A stretch of 64,000 nucleotides of DNA, taken from the NCBI GenBank assembly GCA_036320915.1, contig JAXBDG010000014.1:62001-126000 (forward strand), in the 5' to 3' direction. Made by a program: the position numbers and the translations under genes. How positions within the stretch are numbered: the stretch's first letter is position 1; each line of letters opens with the position of its first letter. The notes under the pieces are model-generated. The model was not told where the DNA came from. It was given only the letters and a program-made list of their open reading frames with translations, and made no database searches. This DNA is from Linnemannia elongata. Taxonomy: Eukaryota > Mortierellomycota > Mortierellomycetes > Mortierellales > Mortierellaceae. Below are positions 33,651 through 44,238 of the stretch, piece after piece.

Positions 33651-33941
33651 ATGTGGAGTGAAGTTGGAGTGGCATCTCTTGTCCTGGCATCATCATCATC
33701 CCCACTCCTCACAACATCCAAACCGCTCCAGTTGCCGAGATCCAAATCACGCCCCAAGCGAGCAAGACCATCTCAAGCCTTCGAACCCTGGAATACTAGG
33801 GATTGATATCATAATCACAAGGCCAAAGAGTGCACATCGACCATCTGTGATATCAATGGGGATAACGATCCGGACTACATGCAGTACGGTTATGTGTTTC
33901 GTGATGAGAAGGAGTGCTTACAGGCTTGTGGCAAGCGATGA
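33651..33941 (+). pseudogene. Relic of a small secreted Cys-containing protein
   Basis: From an ATG at 33651 one frame runs 51 codons to a TGA (33804-33806). It then continues in the same frame for 44 codons, ECTSTICDINGDNDPDYMQY to ECLQACGKR, ending at TGA 33939-33941. In an overlapping frame, GIIIIPTPHNIQTAPVAEIQ shows secretory-like, C-ending codon use, which suggests a frameshift. Cys spacing C-x4-C...C-x3-C is vaguely like a non-classical Kazal inhibitor. Family assignment is weak; the disrupted coding character is what the sequence shows. Confidence 0.3.
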
Positions 33942-34119
33942 TGGGTGTGTGCGATGTACCTACTCCAGATACAAGTCCACATCCTTTTTCCTCTCTTTCA
34001 AGCCCATTGTTTTGGTCAACAATAAAACATACCCCAGACAACTCTCAAAAACAAGGTGTCCTCGTTTAATTGCTCTTTAACGCTGACACACTTGTACTGC
34101 TTAGGATCATGAACCAAAT

Positions 34120-35712
34120 TTACTCGTACATGTCGACATCCTCGCTTGCACCACCGGCAGCGGCAGCGGCAGCTTTCCTTTGTTTAGCACTCTCAGCCTC
34201 TGCCTTGGCCCTCGTCCGCCCTTCCTCAACCAACCCCTCCAACCTTCCGTCCTCCTGCGCCAGCCCCTTCAAGATCTCATAAATCAACGGGATGAAATTA
34301 TGTCGTCTCAGCTTATTCTCCCTTGCCTGTTTCTCCCGCTTCCCTTCCTCCTTCACAATATCTCCCCTCAAGTTCTCAATCTCTCCCTTCAACCATGCCC
34401 CGGCCTCGGGCCCTTCCTTCTCCTGTAATGCCTTCAGTTGCTCCTCATAGGCGGCAACCTTTTCCTGGTAGACCTTAATCCGATCATCGACAACCGCCAT
34501 CAGGTTAAACCGGATCTCACCACCCTCATAGCGGGCCATACGTTCCTGAATGATGGGACCGACCTTTTCGAGCCAGCTGTCTCCAGGTGCTGGGCCATGG
34601 TTCCGGGGTCCTTCCTGAAGTCCATCGAGTTCGTAGAGACATCCGTTGATGGGTGTATAGGCGATGAAATGGAAAAGATCTTCTTTTTCCTTGCTAGTGG
34701 GGTCGTTCATTTCGTTGATGAAGGGGTCTGAACGTGAGAAAGAGTTGTGGACTGCGCGGATCACATCCGAGTTTGAGATTGCGTGACCTTTGATCTAGTA
34801 CCATTGATGATTTCGGTGACAATAAAAGAGAGTTGGTTATCAAGTGCTGCATGCCTTTTTCCATGTTTACTGTCAAGGTTTAGTGAAGAATAGAAGGGTA
34901 CCTCGGCTGGAAAGTCAGAGACAAAAGCCTTGAAGTTGCTCAACTCCTCCCCAAGTTCGATCGTCCTCGAGTTCAGTAGAATCGACAAAATTGCCTGTGT
35001 CGCACACGCATTTGTGATCACCTATCCTCATAAAATATACCATAAGATGTGTTAGTACCAAATAAATAATTAGACCGCTCATTTGGTACATTGCTTCACA
35101 TGCTAAAAACGAGAAAAGGTAAAGATATCGTGTTGTTTTGTACCTGCTGTGCAAAGAAGACGTCCGGGTTCTCGTATTCGATGGGAGCCTGGTTGGTCGC
35201 CGAAGCTGGGTCGCGTCCTTGCCACTTGAACAAAAAAATCAGTCCATGCACCGGTCTAAAAAGTTGGTATGCCCAATATCACTAGTAAGTTAGTCTCCGT
35301 CTGACGATAAAAAAACAAGGGCTCATGCCGTCAGTTTGTCCAATGGATGTCGGTGGTATCATAGTCTCAGTGCTTCGCCGGTGAACGTACTTGAGGTCTT
35401 CAAGTGTCTCCTTGTCGATGGAATAGATCTCCTCCACCTGCACTCCTTGTACGCCAATGCCCTTGATCAATCCTGTGAACACGCCTATTTAATTCATGAA
35501 CGACGAGATATGTGGTTAGACCACAACATTTTCTTTGTTCTTTGCATAGAGTGCCTATTGTCTCTCTTCTGGACCCAGCATGGGCGCTTCTATTGTCCTG
35601 AAGTGATTCACGGCCTGTGGTCATGCGTCCGCATGCATTGGTGTGACTGCAATGGGTGTTGTTCGTTACCAGGGTCACTCTCAATGAGACACCAATTTCC
35701 AGTATCCGACAT
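34120..35712 (-). CDS. UCHL5: Ubiquitin C-terminal hydrolase UCH37/UCHL5 (Uch2)
   Basis: Five minus-strand exons: 35712-35670, 35484-35391, 35255-35144, 35021-34902 and 34794-34120, giving 347 residues. The UCH catalytic domain starts at WCLIESDPG and contains PVHGLIFLFKW, the oxyanion Gln (FFAQQ, 82-83), the nucleophile Cys89 in TNACATQ, His165 in LFHFIAY and Asp180 in LYELDGL. This is the full set, at positions almost identical to human UCHL5 (Cys88, His164, Asp179). A C-terminal helical ULD region (LRRHNFIPLIYEILKGLA) and a Lys/Ala-rich tail follow, as in proteasome-bound UCH37 that docks on Rpn13. It trims ubiquitin chains at the 26S proteasome, and in animals it also binds INO80. The very short first exon (43 nt) is supported by frame and by the conserved start. 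Confidence 0.95.
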
Positions 35713-36306
35713 TCTTGTATTGTATGCTGTTGTGTGTTGTGAGGTGCGGTAGCTGGTGCGTGGATGTTGTGTCCTGAAGACGTTTGTCGAAATGGAATGT
35801 GTGTGAGGAAAGAAAGAAGAAAGTTGTTGGTTTCCCTTTCGCCTTTTCAAAGGCAACAAGTGCTTCGACCCCCCACAGCAACGTTGCGTAACACCCTGCG
35901 AAATTCGTGCGGTCACCCTTAAGTATCAGCCTCTTTTTTTACTTTGAAACTTTGTGAATTCATTTTTGATCAGGAAAAGACCTGACGGAAACAAGAGAAC
36001 GCGTGCGCGTCCATTTTACCAACCAGACAAGTTACGCGTTTTGGCTAATCGCCGATGTGAATAGGAACAAAAATAAAAAGCATGGCGCGGGATTACTTCT
36101 ATGTTGATATAGGTCATTCAATAGGTACTAGTCGCTTAGCCCTACATGGACATTTATTGTTCACGAACACACAACCATCCTAGATATATCAGTTTCCAGT
36201 TTCCTCTGCTTTTAACCCCAACTCTTGCACTACTGCCGTCGTTTTTCACTATCGATGATTGTAAAGGCGGTGTCGGTGGTGGTAGTGTTGGCTGTCAGAT
36301 TGCTTC
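35713..36306. other. Intergenic, nothing recognised
   Basis: UCHL5 promoter (to about 36000) and the 3' flank of the next minus-strand gene. Short frames only. Confidence 0.5.
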
Positions 36307-37731
36307 TCAGAACGCAGATCCTCCAGCCAACAAAGGATGGTGCCAAGGCGTTATCTCAGGAGACGCAGACGACATGTCCGTACAAAACCCACCCTCCAGA
36401 TCCGACGCCTCTGCCGCCATCGATATTCCACCTACTACCGCCAAGGCTCCATGCTGCCTGCGAACAACCTCGATCAGCATAGTGTGTATAGCCCGCTCAT
36501 AGAAATGCTTATTACATTTCCGCCGTTTCCCGACCGATGCTGCTGTTGCTGCAGGGACCATTGTGTTACAAGTGAACCGCATCTTACCCTCTATGTCACA
36601 TAGCCAAAGGGAGAAAGGTTCATTTTGTTAAGTATACGCAAGTTGCGGATTAAATTCCAAGAACAAAAAAAACGTATGAGTTGCTGCACTCTGTATTACC
36701 AGATATCCCGTCACGGTGGATGTTGCCTTCTTGATGACACTTGGGGCAGAGGAGGGATTTTTTATCCCGCGCAAAGAGGTCAATCAATGTCGCGTGGAAT
36801 GATTGTCGGTCCTTGGGTTGTTGTTGCTGGTGCTGTTGTTGTTGTTGTGTCGTTTTTCCTGGACTCGCCTTCCGCCTGCCTTGACTGCCTCCTCCGGTGG
36901 TACTGGTACTGGCGGATGACAGCGTTGTACGGATAACGCCTCGATCACGACCGCTACTGCTGGTAGTGGCTGAAGTAGGTTTGAAGACATGGCTGCTGCT
37001 ACTCAGTCCTGAGGGGCTACCAGGCGAGGAAGTTGACGATGGCAGTGCCTTGACTGCACTTACCGGGATGCGTATTTTGTTGGAGGAGGCAGTGATGTTG
37101 ACCGAGTCCGGTATTGCGCTCGCACTACTGCCACTGTTGACGCCGCTCGAAAATTCATAGGTACTTGTTATTGACGGTGATGTTCCTGTCCCGCTAAAAG
37201 CATACATCTGTGCGCCGGCGACGGTATTACCATGGTTGGCGGCAAATGGTCCTCGGCCAGCTGGCTGCACTACGAACTGCAAGTCATGAGTTGCCGTAAC
37301 ATTGTTGAATCCTGGGTCTATTGTTGATCCCTGGTGGCCGCCGCCGCCACTACCACCGCAGTTACTGCCTGTCCTGAGAAGCTCGTTCCTTCCAACACGG
37401 CGGGTAACCTAACCAGCCAACATAAATACGTTCATCTTGTTAGTATTTGCTGAGTAATGGGGGGGTTACAAGTGTGTTGTGGTACCTTTGGGGGAATGTG
37501 CTTTTGTTCTACCATGGGTGAGATATGTCCGCGAGGGTCATGATATGCTGGTATGCTTTGCATTTCTCTGCGGTACTCCTGAACTTGCTCCTTCTGTTGT
37601 CCTTTTAGTTCCTGTCGGCGAGCAGAGTGGTGTGAATGGGAATGTGAATGGTGGTAATAAGGATACCCAGAAGAAGGTGGGAGTGGTCGATTGCGAGTCG
37701 AGAGGTGGTGTGTCCGGATAAGAGATGCCAT
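36307..37731 (-). CDS. Putative zinc-ribbon protein, Gln-rich, unknown function
   Basis: Minus-strand exons 37731-37486, 37408-36700 and 36590-36307 give 412 residues with frame kept across both introns. The N-terminus is rich in His and Ser (YYHHSHSHSHHSARR). The middle is Ser/Thr-rich with a poly-Gln tract (about 36810-36850). Near residue 300 LLCPKCHQEG begins a probable zinc-binding segment. It continues across intron 2 as RDGISEGKMRFTCNT and ends in GKRRKCNKHFYERA, so four Cys (C-x2-C...C-x16-C) are arranged like a transposase- or TFIIS-type ribbon with a long second knuckle. A DNA- or RNA-binding regulator is plausible but unproven. The upstream start could be longer, since in-frame sequence before 37731 was not resolved. 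Confidence 0.55.
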
Positions 37732-38067
37732 GGGGCATCGTCTCCATGTCGGGATAAAATACGCCCAGTTCAGAAAAGGTCAAGGAGGTCGAAGTTAGAA
37801 GTGTATTATCCCTTTGTCAAGGAGGTGAAGTGAAAAAAGGAGCTCCTAAAGCTCGTCCGTGTGACGCCACAGTATCACCTCCTCTCGCGGATGCTGCATG
37901 GTCTGTGCACCTCCCAAAGCAAAAGAATAGGAAGGAGAAATTGTGTTACAGTAGGATAGGAGGCGGTCCTCTCCTTCAATTGCATCTGTCTCCTTCACAG
38001 CTGCCTGGAAGTCGCTTTCAAAAACAAATACATTTATTTAAAATAAATAAATAAAAGGATATGTAAC
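37732..38067. other. Short intergenic spacer
   Basis: About 340 bases holding the promoter of the zinc-ribbon gene and the 3' flank of the next minus-strand gene, with an A/T-rich ATAAATAAATAAA stretch near 38042-38056. Nothing else is seen. Confidence 0.5.
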
Positions 38068-40317
38068 CTAATGAAGGCGCCGACGAGAGACATGGCGCTC
38101 AAGGAAACTCAGCCGAGAGCGTGCCAACTGCTTAGCAGTTGCCCAGTCCATCCTCAACAACGACCGCATCCCACCCCGAGTCCATCTTCGTCTACCACCA
38201 AACACAATAAGTCCGACAAACAACATAAACATCGCTATCCGGAAAATCCCTCTTCCCCCGCCTCCTCGCCGAGGTGTAGCCATCCCCTTGATGATCGACA
38301 AAATCCAGCGTCGTCTTGTAACGGGAGACGAGGATTTGTCCTTTTGCGGTCCAGATCCAGATGACGAAGATGTTGCTTGAAGAGACCGCTCCAGTCGATC
38401 CATCCTCTTGTGAAGATCCTGCAGTATCGTCCGCACCTCCTTCAATTCCGCCACCACTGCATCAGAATTGGAGGATGAGGAGCTCAAGTCCTGTATGTTA
38501 TCATGCTGCTGTTGAACAGCTGTTGTTGTAGCTGTTGGATATGTACTGTACTTGGGTAATGATCCGTAGCCGTCAGGATGAGATTCCGCTTGGATGGTAT
38601 CCTGAGTGTTGACATCCTGGGCTTTGCCAACGGCTTCAGGGGGCTCGTAGCTGTTATACTCCTCGTCATCAAACACCCCTTCGTCAAGCAAACCCTCCAC
38701 GTTATGATAGCCCCCCTCCGTCAGCTCCGGTGCAACACGCGTGCCACTGTCTAGGTTTTGTTCAGCAGCCAGGGGCGCTTCGACATTGTCTTGTTCGTCC
38801 TTTTGCCTCAGTAGAGAAGTCAATGGCGTGGCATTGTTGTTGATGTTTGTTGCTGAGGCAGGTATCCGTGCGTCCAAGGATGACAATGGCAAGTGCGTAG
38901 ATTCGGGTTCGTTAAGGAGGAGATCAGACCTTTTAGTGGCGCCATCTAGGGTATCGGGTATAAAAGTGACAGGAACGGCTGAGGAAGAGGGGGACAAGGC
39001 AGGTAGGAGACGCGAGTCGGGTATAAATTTAGAGTCCATAGGGTACGGAGAGCCGGACAAGGAAGGAGAAGAGGGTGTCGTTGAATGTGCGGAGTATGCG
39101 GGCGTGGAGTGTGAAAGAGCTGGCGATGGTGCAGATCCGACACTTGCAGCATCGTTGTCGTTGTCGTCCGAGTCCTGCGCAGAGACCATCATTAGCCCCT
39201 CTTTATCTTTGTCCACAGGCAGTATTGTTGATGCTGGGGCGTGCGCATCGGGCACTAGGGCATTGTCCATGCTCTGGTCGTGTGACTGTAGTGGATCCTG
39301 CAATAAAAACGATCGATCTTGTTGCCCAATGTCTTGCGATCGCCTCGAGTTGTCTCCATTATATGCCTGTTGCTGCACTCCGCCAAATAACTATTTCGAT
39401 TTTCATGCGCATAAAAATAAAATGAACAAGTCAGTAATAGAGAAAGAAAAGGCAAGGAGAGACCAATCTGACTATGAAGGACTGTAATATTTGCAAGTTA
39501 CCCCAAGCCTGCCAGCCCTCATGTTGGGCGAAGGTGCAGAAGACGACAGCAAGCTGGCTGCAGGGATGGGGTCATATGTCAAGATGGGCGACGACTCGAC
39601 GCCGCTATCCTCCAAGCTTTCACTAACACTATTATCTCTGTCGCTGATGCTAAGGAGATCGTCGTCTCCGTCTTCTTCGAACCCGGAGGATTCGCTCTCA
39701 TCGTCACCGTCAATGCTGGCAACGACATCTTGCTCCCCCTCGCTCTCGCTCACATCAATTGCTTCCATATCGAACGACTTCCTTGTCTCTGCTGAAAAGA
39801 ATGCTCCTGAGGCAGGCGAAGCTCCTGGTGAGGATGGATGGGAGGACAACAATGACAAGGTAGAGGAAGACAATCCTCGATGCCCTACACTAGTGCCATA
39901 GGGTGATTGCTGGCCGAGGAAAGGGGAAAAGGGGCTTCCTACTCCGACCCCGACCCCGACTGCTCCAGGCATGGATCCGGCAACGGTACCCATTCCGACT
40001 GCGCTGCCGCCTAATTTGCTGTATCCTGAGCGGAAAAGTGGCGAGGACGGGAGGAAGGAAGGTGACGACGAGGAAACGAGGCCATTGTTGCCATGGGAAA
40101 AGATGCTTGAAGATTGCGAGGATATCGAGGAAGACCGACGAGGTTTGCCGTCGTTTGTTGTTGTCGTAGTTCGGTTGTGAGAAGGTGATGGAGGGTGGAT
40201 GGTTAACGGCTTTCGTTTTGCCTGTTGTTGAGAAGGGAAGTCGACTGCAGCTGCGGTGGTGTTGTTGAGAATCGCAGCTTTGTGCTGTTTTTGCTGTCGG
40301 GTCGCTGATGGGTCCAT
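38068..40317 (-). CDS. Coiled-coil protein with C-terminal membrane segment, unknown
   Basis: Two exons, 40317-39502 and 39390-38068 (donor GTAACT, acceptor AATAG), give 712 residues. The first ~580 residues are Ser/Pro/Gly-rich and acidic in patches (ESEGEQDVV, DGDDESESSGFEEDGDDD), hence probably disordered. Near residue 590-615 there is a short coiled coil (LKEVRTILQDLHKRMDRLER). A single hydrophobic helix (IAMFMLFVGLIVFGG) lies about 60 residues from the end, followed by a strongly basic tail (RRRWTRGGMRSLL to ERHVSRRRLH). This layout suggests a tail-anchor-like membrane tether facing the cytosol. Homology to a named family is not evident. Gene structure is well supported by frame. Confidence 0.7.
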
Positions 40318-41534
40318 TCCCTTTTATTCGTAGTGAATGTGTTTTGCTATCGGCTAGGTGATGTAGCCAGATTCATAAGTGCGTGATGAGTAAGAGGGAG
40401 CAGTTGAGTGTGGAAGAAGTGATGAGAAAGGGTGTTGTTGCTTGTTTCTACTGTTGTCACTTTGTCGAGTAAGAGGGAAGAGGGAGTGCAAGTCAAGGTG
40501 ATGGGTTTGTAAGAAAGGAGAATGTGGGAACGGGGAGATGAGTGGGTTGAATGAATGAGAGAAGGAGGGTGGAAGAGTGGGTTGAATATGGGTATGGATG
40601 CAAAAGAGAGTGTTGAGAGTGGGGAGGGGCGGTCGCTGCTGTTGACAGAGAAGAAAGAAAAGTTAGAGAAAAGTGAAAGAGGAAAAATGAAACGAGACGA
40701 GGAGAAACAAAGAGAAACATCTTCTACTGTTACGGCCACCGTTTTTTTATTTCTGATCAAAACTATTTCTGAACTCGCACGGGGCACTGGCACTAATACT
40801 GACACTAATACTGACACTGATAGAATGATCAAACATCCAAACACGATCAAGCCATACAACCTTAGGTGATGGTGCCTGGATGGGGGATCGACCCTTCTGT
40901 CGATCGTCACTCTTCCCTTTGGCGAAAGAGGGCGCACTCTATCACTTTGATCAACGATACCCCGAGTTATCATAAACCACTTTCTCATGTTTAACAAAAA
41001 CCGATCCTCCTCCACTCCCAGGAATGATAACCATTTTCATCTCCCGACATTATCCGCTTATTTTCGTTCATTGTCCCTCTCCGGTCAATCATTCACATGC
41101 TCCCCGCGTTAACACATAATTATGTACGGTTTGTACTTTACATCCGCAGACTTAAATTCCTGCTTCTTTCGCCCTCACGCCCAAATGTACCTTGGGGAAA
41201 AAAAAAAAATCGAGTGTGCTAGCACCTCAGTACACCTCTCTCGGCAACCAAGTGGCTAATTCGTCCGACACCTATCTACCATGGTATTTGTGACCAAGCA
41301 CAATCAAAAAAGGGTGTATCGCTAACTGCTAGATGCCTGAATGGAAGGTGCGAATTAAAAAAACAAAGGTGAGGGGGATAGAAGTAGGGGAAAAACTCTT
41401 GAAAGGATCGTTTGAAATGTCATCGCCAACAATATCGTGTGGCCATAGGAATGACAGAAGAAAAAATTACTCCATTTTATTCGTTTCAAACCTCCTCTCT
41501 TACAAGAAATGTCAACAGATCAACAGCGCAATTA
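40318..41534. other. Intergenic with adjacent hairpins
   Basis: About 1.2 kb. The minus-strand frame at 40347-41015 is a pyrimidine-rich promoter artefact. Two hairpins lie side by side: GATCGAC/GTCGATC (40886-40905) and CCCTTT/AAAG.GGG (40915-40932). An A-run occurs near 41198. Confidence 0.45.
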
Positions 41535-43439
41535 CTATCGGTGACGATTCTTCATCCGCGACTTTGGGAAGAAACTCGCCTCTGCAAACTCTGGCCAATG
41601 CTCCAAAATCCAATCCACCTCCTTCGCATCCACCTCCATCATGCGATTCGGCGTCTCTGGAGCAACGGACCCATGAATCTCTTTCAGTCTAGTCAACCCG
41701 CTCAACAGCTCCAGGTATCCCGGCAAGGACGCCTCCTCCTTGTCGCCCAATCGCAGCAATCCCGGGAACGGCTGGATGCGTTTCTCGGTCGACCGCTTTT
41801 TGGAGTCGCGAGTTGGGTTACCGAGATGAAGGTATCGCAGGTTTGTCAGTTTTCCAATCTGTCGGTAGAAGATCTCGAGGCGGTCAAAGAGCCTCTGCTC
41901 TTGGGCGGACCGACGTGATGGTGGGGGGCTCCGATACAAGGGCTTACGAGGGACCATGGTGTCGATGTCCAGCTTTAGGACACTTATCCTCGAACAGGCC
42001 CACGGACCTGCAATCGCATCTTCCAGATCCACCGTCGAATCTTGGACGCTCAAGGCCTCCAGCGCCTCACAGCACTCCAAAATCATCCTTACAGTCTTGC
42101 TAGTGATTCGGTTCTGAATCCAAATGTCCCGGAGACTGCGTGAGTGCCGCATCAATGCTGGGCCGACCAAATCGCCTACGAGAGGTGTGTTAGCCTCGTG
42201 ATGCCTGAAAGTTTCCAACTGGTGCTCCGGCAGAGCTTGCAACAACTTGTAAGGCCACTCCTCGACAATCTCCCGAGCAGCAGGGTTCCCGTAGGTAATA
42301 TTACGGATCTTGGGACACATCTTGGCAACCCTGGCGCCATCTAATGTGTCGGCGATAAACTGCCAAAGCAAATGAAGGTTCTCGACATTGGGACAACGAC
42401 CAAACACCGCGTAGAGATCCTCGGGTGTCGTTGGCACCGGTACGCTCCAAAGGTGGAGGTCCCGAAGATGGATCAATGGTATCGTCATTCCTCGGGCCCG
42501 GACCTTGCCCGCGATAACAGCGATCTCCGACAGGGTGGCGGCGGTCCTTTCGGACTCGTTTGAGCTGTCCATGCGTACGGAACCCGCACTTTCATCCTTA
42601 TCAATACGCAGACTCCTGATCGACGACGGACAACCAAAGAGAAGCAAAGACGTGACTTGGGAAGTCATTTCCGTCTGGGGTAAGAAAACCCGAAGATGCG
42701 TCAGGTTCGTCATCTTGCGCAGGGTTAAGGCAATGGCTCTTGCGCTCTTGGCGTTCCGGATGGAGAGCTTGCGCAGACTCAATTCGCGGAGGCATGGGAG
42801 ACGTGCCAGGGTTGCACATAGGTAGTCGACTGTGGAATATCGGCTCCAGCTGTCAAACTCTTTTGCGGACCTCATTCTGTCGATCTCGGATTCGAGACAG
42901 ATATCCAGCTTGGTGAAGAGGGTCATTGGTGGCAAGGACACTGGGATGTGCGTATTCGTACTCGCTCGGGAAGTGAGTTGTTGTGCTGTTGTTTCAGCTG
43001 TTGATTTGAGAGTTTCCGCCAATGGCGATGAATGTGTGGGAGAGGTTGAGGGATCATTCCCTTCTTGCTCCTTCTCCTGTAGTGGCAGCAGTTCCTGCCC
43101 TTGTTTCAGTTCCTCAAGTGCGGGCTTGGTTGTGGCGGCTGATACAAGTGCAGGTGTAGTGGCGTGAAAGAAGTGGACGAGGTAATAAAGATCGGTCTCC
43201 CACCGCTTCGTGTGATGAAAACTCTTTGCTAGTGCCGTCAGACTTTCTGGTGACTGCCACAAACCGACTTTCCAAAAATCATGGACCGTGATTAGGTTGC
43301 GATAGAACCATGGTTCCATGGTCGCGTGCATCTGTCGACTTGTCTGCATAAGGTTTGAAATACTCCTTGGGCTGAGGAATGGTATAACATGACCGGCCAG
43401 TTCTGGGATCTCGAAGACCAGGGTGCATGTGGGTGCCAT
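41535..43439 (-). CDS. F-box / leucine-rich-repeat protein
   Basis: A single-exon gene of 634 residues. The N-terminus (FEIPELAGHVIPFLSPRSIS, then LMQTSRQMHATMEPWFYRNL) fits a divergent F-box that would bind Skp1. Several Leu-rich repeats follow, with the pattern LRELSLRKLSIRN, LTHLRVFLPQ, LRDLHLWSVP, VENLHLLWQF, LRYLHLGN and LKEIHGS. A Ser/Thr/Glu-rich insert sits between them near residues 95-160. The product is expected to be a substrate receptor of an SCF ubiquitin ligase; the substrate is unknown. This architecture belongs to a large lineage-expanded family in Mortierella-type fungi (general knowledge, not checked here). The ATG at 43437-43439 follows an AC-rich leader. Confidence 0.8.
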   Translation of the reverse strand: MAPTCTLVFEIPELAGHVIPFLSPRSISNLMQTSRQMHATMEPWFYRNLITVHDFWKVGLWQSPESLTALAKSFHHTKRWETDLYYLVHFFHATTPALVSAATTKPALEELKQGQELLPLQEKEQEGNDPSTSPTHSSPLAETLKSTAETTAQQLTSRASTNTHIPVSLPPMTLFTKLDICLESEIDRMRSAKEFDSWSRYSTVDYLCATLARLPCLRELSLRKLSIRNAKSARAIALTLRKMTNLTHLRVFLPQTEMTSQVTSLLLFGCPSSIRSLRIDKDESAGSVRMDSSNESERTAATLSEIAVIAGKVRARGMTIPLIHLRDLHLWSVPVPTTPEDLYAVFGRCPNVENLHLLWQFIADTLDGARVAKMCPKIRNITYGNPAAREIVEEWPYKLLQALPEHQLETFRHHEANTPLVGDLVGPALMRHSRSLRDIWIQNRITSKTVRMILECCEALEALSVQDSTVDLEDAIAGPWACSRISVLKLDIDTMVPRKPLYRSPPPSRRSAQEQRLFDRLEIFYRQIGKLTNLRYLHLGNPTRDSKKRSTEKRIQPFPGLLRLGDKEEASLPGYLELLSGLTRLKEIHGSVAPETPNRMMEVDAKEVDWILEHWPEFAEASFFPKSRMKNRHR

Positions 43440-44238
43440 TTTCTAATTGCTGTTGTTGTTGTTGGGGTTGAAAACTGAAACAAAAGGATGATAGAGAAGG
43501 GGAGATTGATATAGAGGTGGAGTAAAAGTATGGATGAGAAGGAAGAACGAGAGTAAAGATGAAAAGGAAAATGAAGAAAAAAGAACTGGACACGCGATAT
43601 TTATACACCCAGCCGAACAACACTCCCTAGGCGCCAAAGAAAGGAAGCATGCTCGCTGACGGTGGCAAACCATACCTCATTTGACGTTGTAACTGGTACT
43701 TTTCGACAATGCCTGATTCGCATGCTACAAACTCAAAGCCTCCTCTTGACGCATCCTGTACTGCATGCGGTGCGTTTTATGTTGGTGGCAACTGAAGGCG
43801 AATAAAATAACTGAGAACAAAAATTCGTTTGTTACAGTTCTGTGCGACCATGCAGCACTTTTCTCTGCGTGTGCAAATGTTGGCCAAAGTAATATTTGTG
43901 CTCGCAAAAAATATAGTGCACTAACGGTGGCAAAACGTCAAATCAACCAGTCCGAGGGAGGGAAAGGATGCACCTCGACTAATCGTGTCATTTTTCAATT
44001 GACAGCGACGCATCGTGTTGGACCTAGGGAAAACGTTTGGTGTTGGTGTTTGTTTATTAAGAACGGATGGGTAATACTGTAGTAGAAGAGGGAACAAAAA
44101 AAAAAAAAAAAAAAAAAGGAAAAAACAGAAAAAAACAGAAAAAAAAGGATGTGGATGATGTGGTTGATGTTGGTGCTGTAAAAAAACAGACGTGGAAGAG
44201 CAGAAGGTGAAATATGTACAACAGAAAGAAAAAAACAG
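43440..44238. other. Intergenic, F-box promoter and LARP1 3' flank
   Basis: Contains a 22-base A-run (44096-44117) followed by A-rich sequence, within the LARP1 3' flank, where it is poly(T) on the coding strand. No gene is recognised. Confidence 0.5.

Noticed and set aside
40347..41015. 222-codon minus-strand open frame
   Set aside because: Ser/Phe/Leu/His-rich translation of a pyrimidine-rich promoter upstream of the gene starting at 40317. No domain and no splice support.
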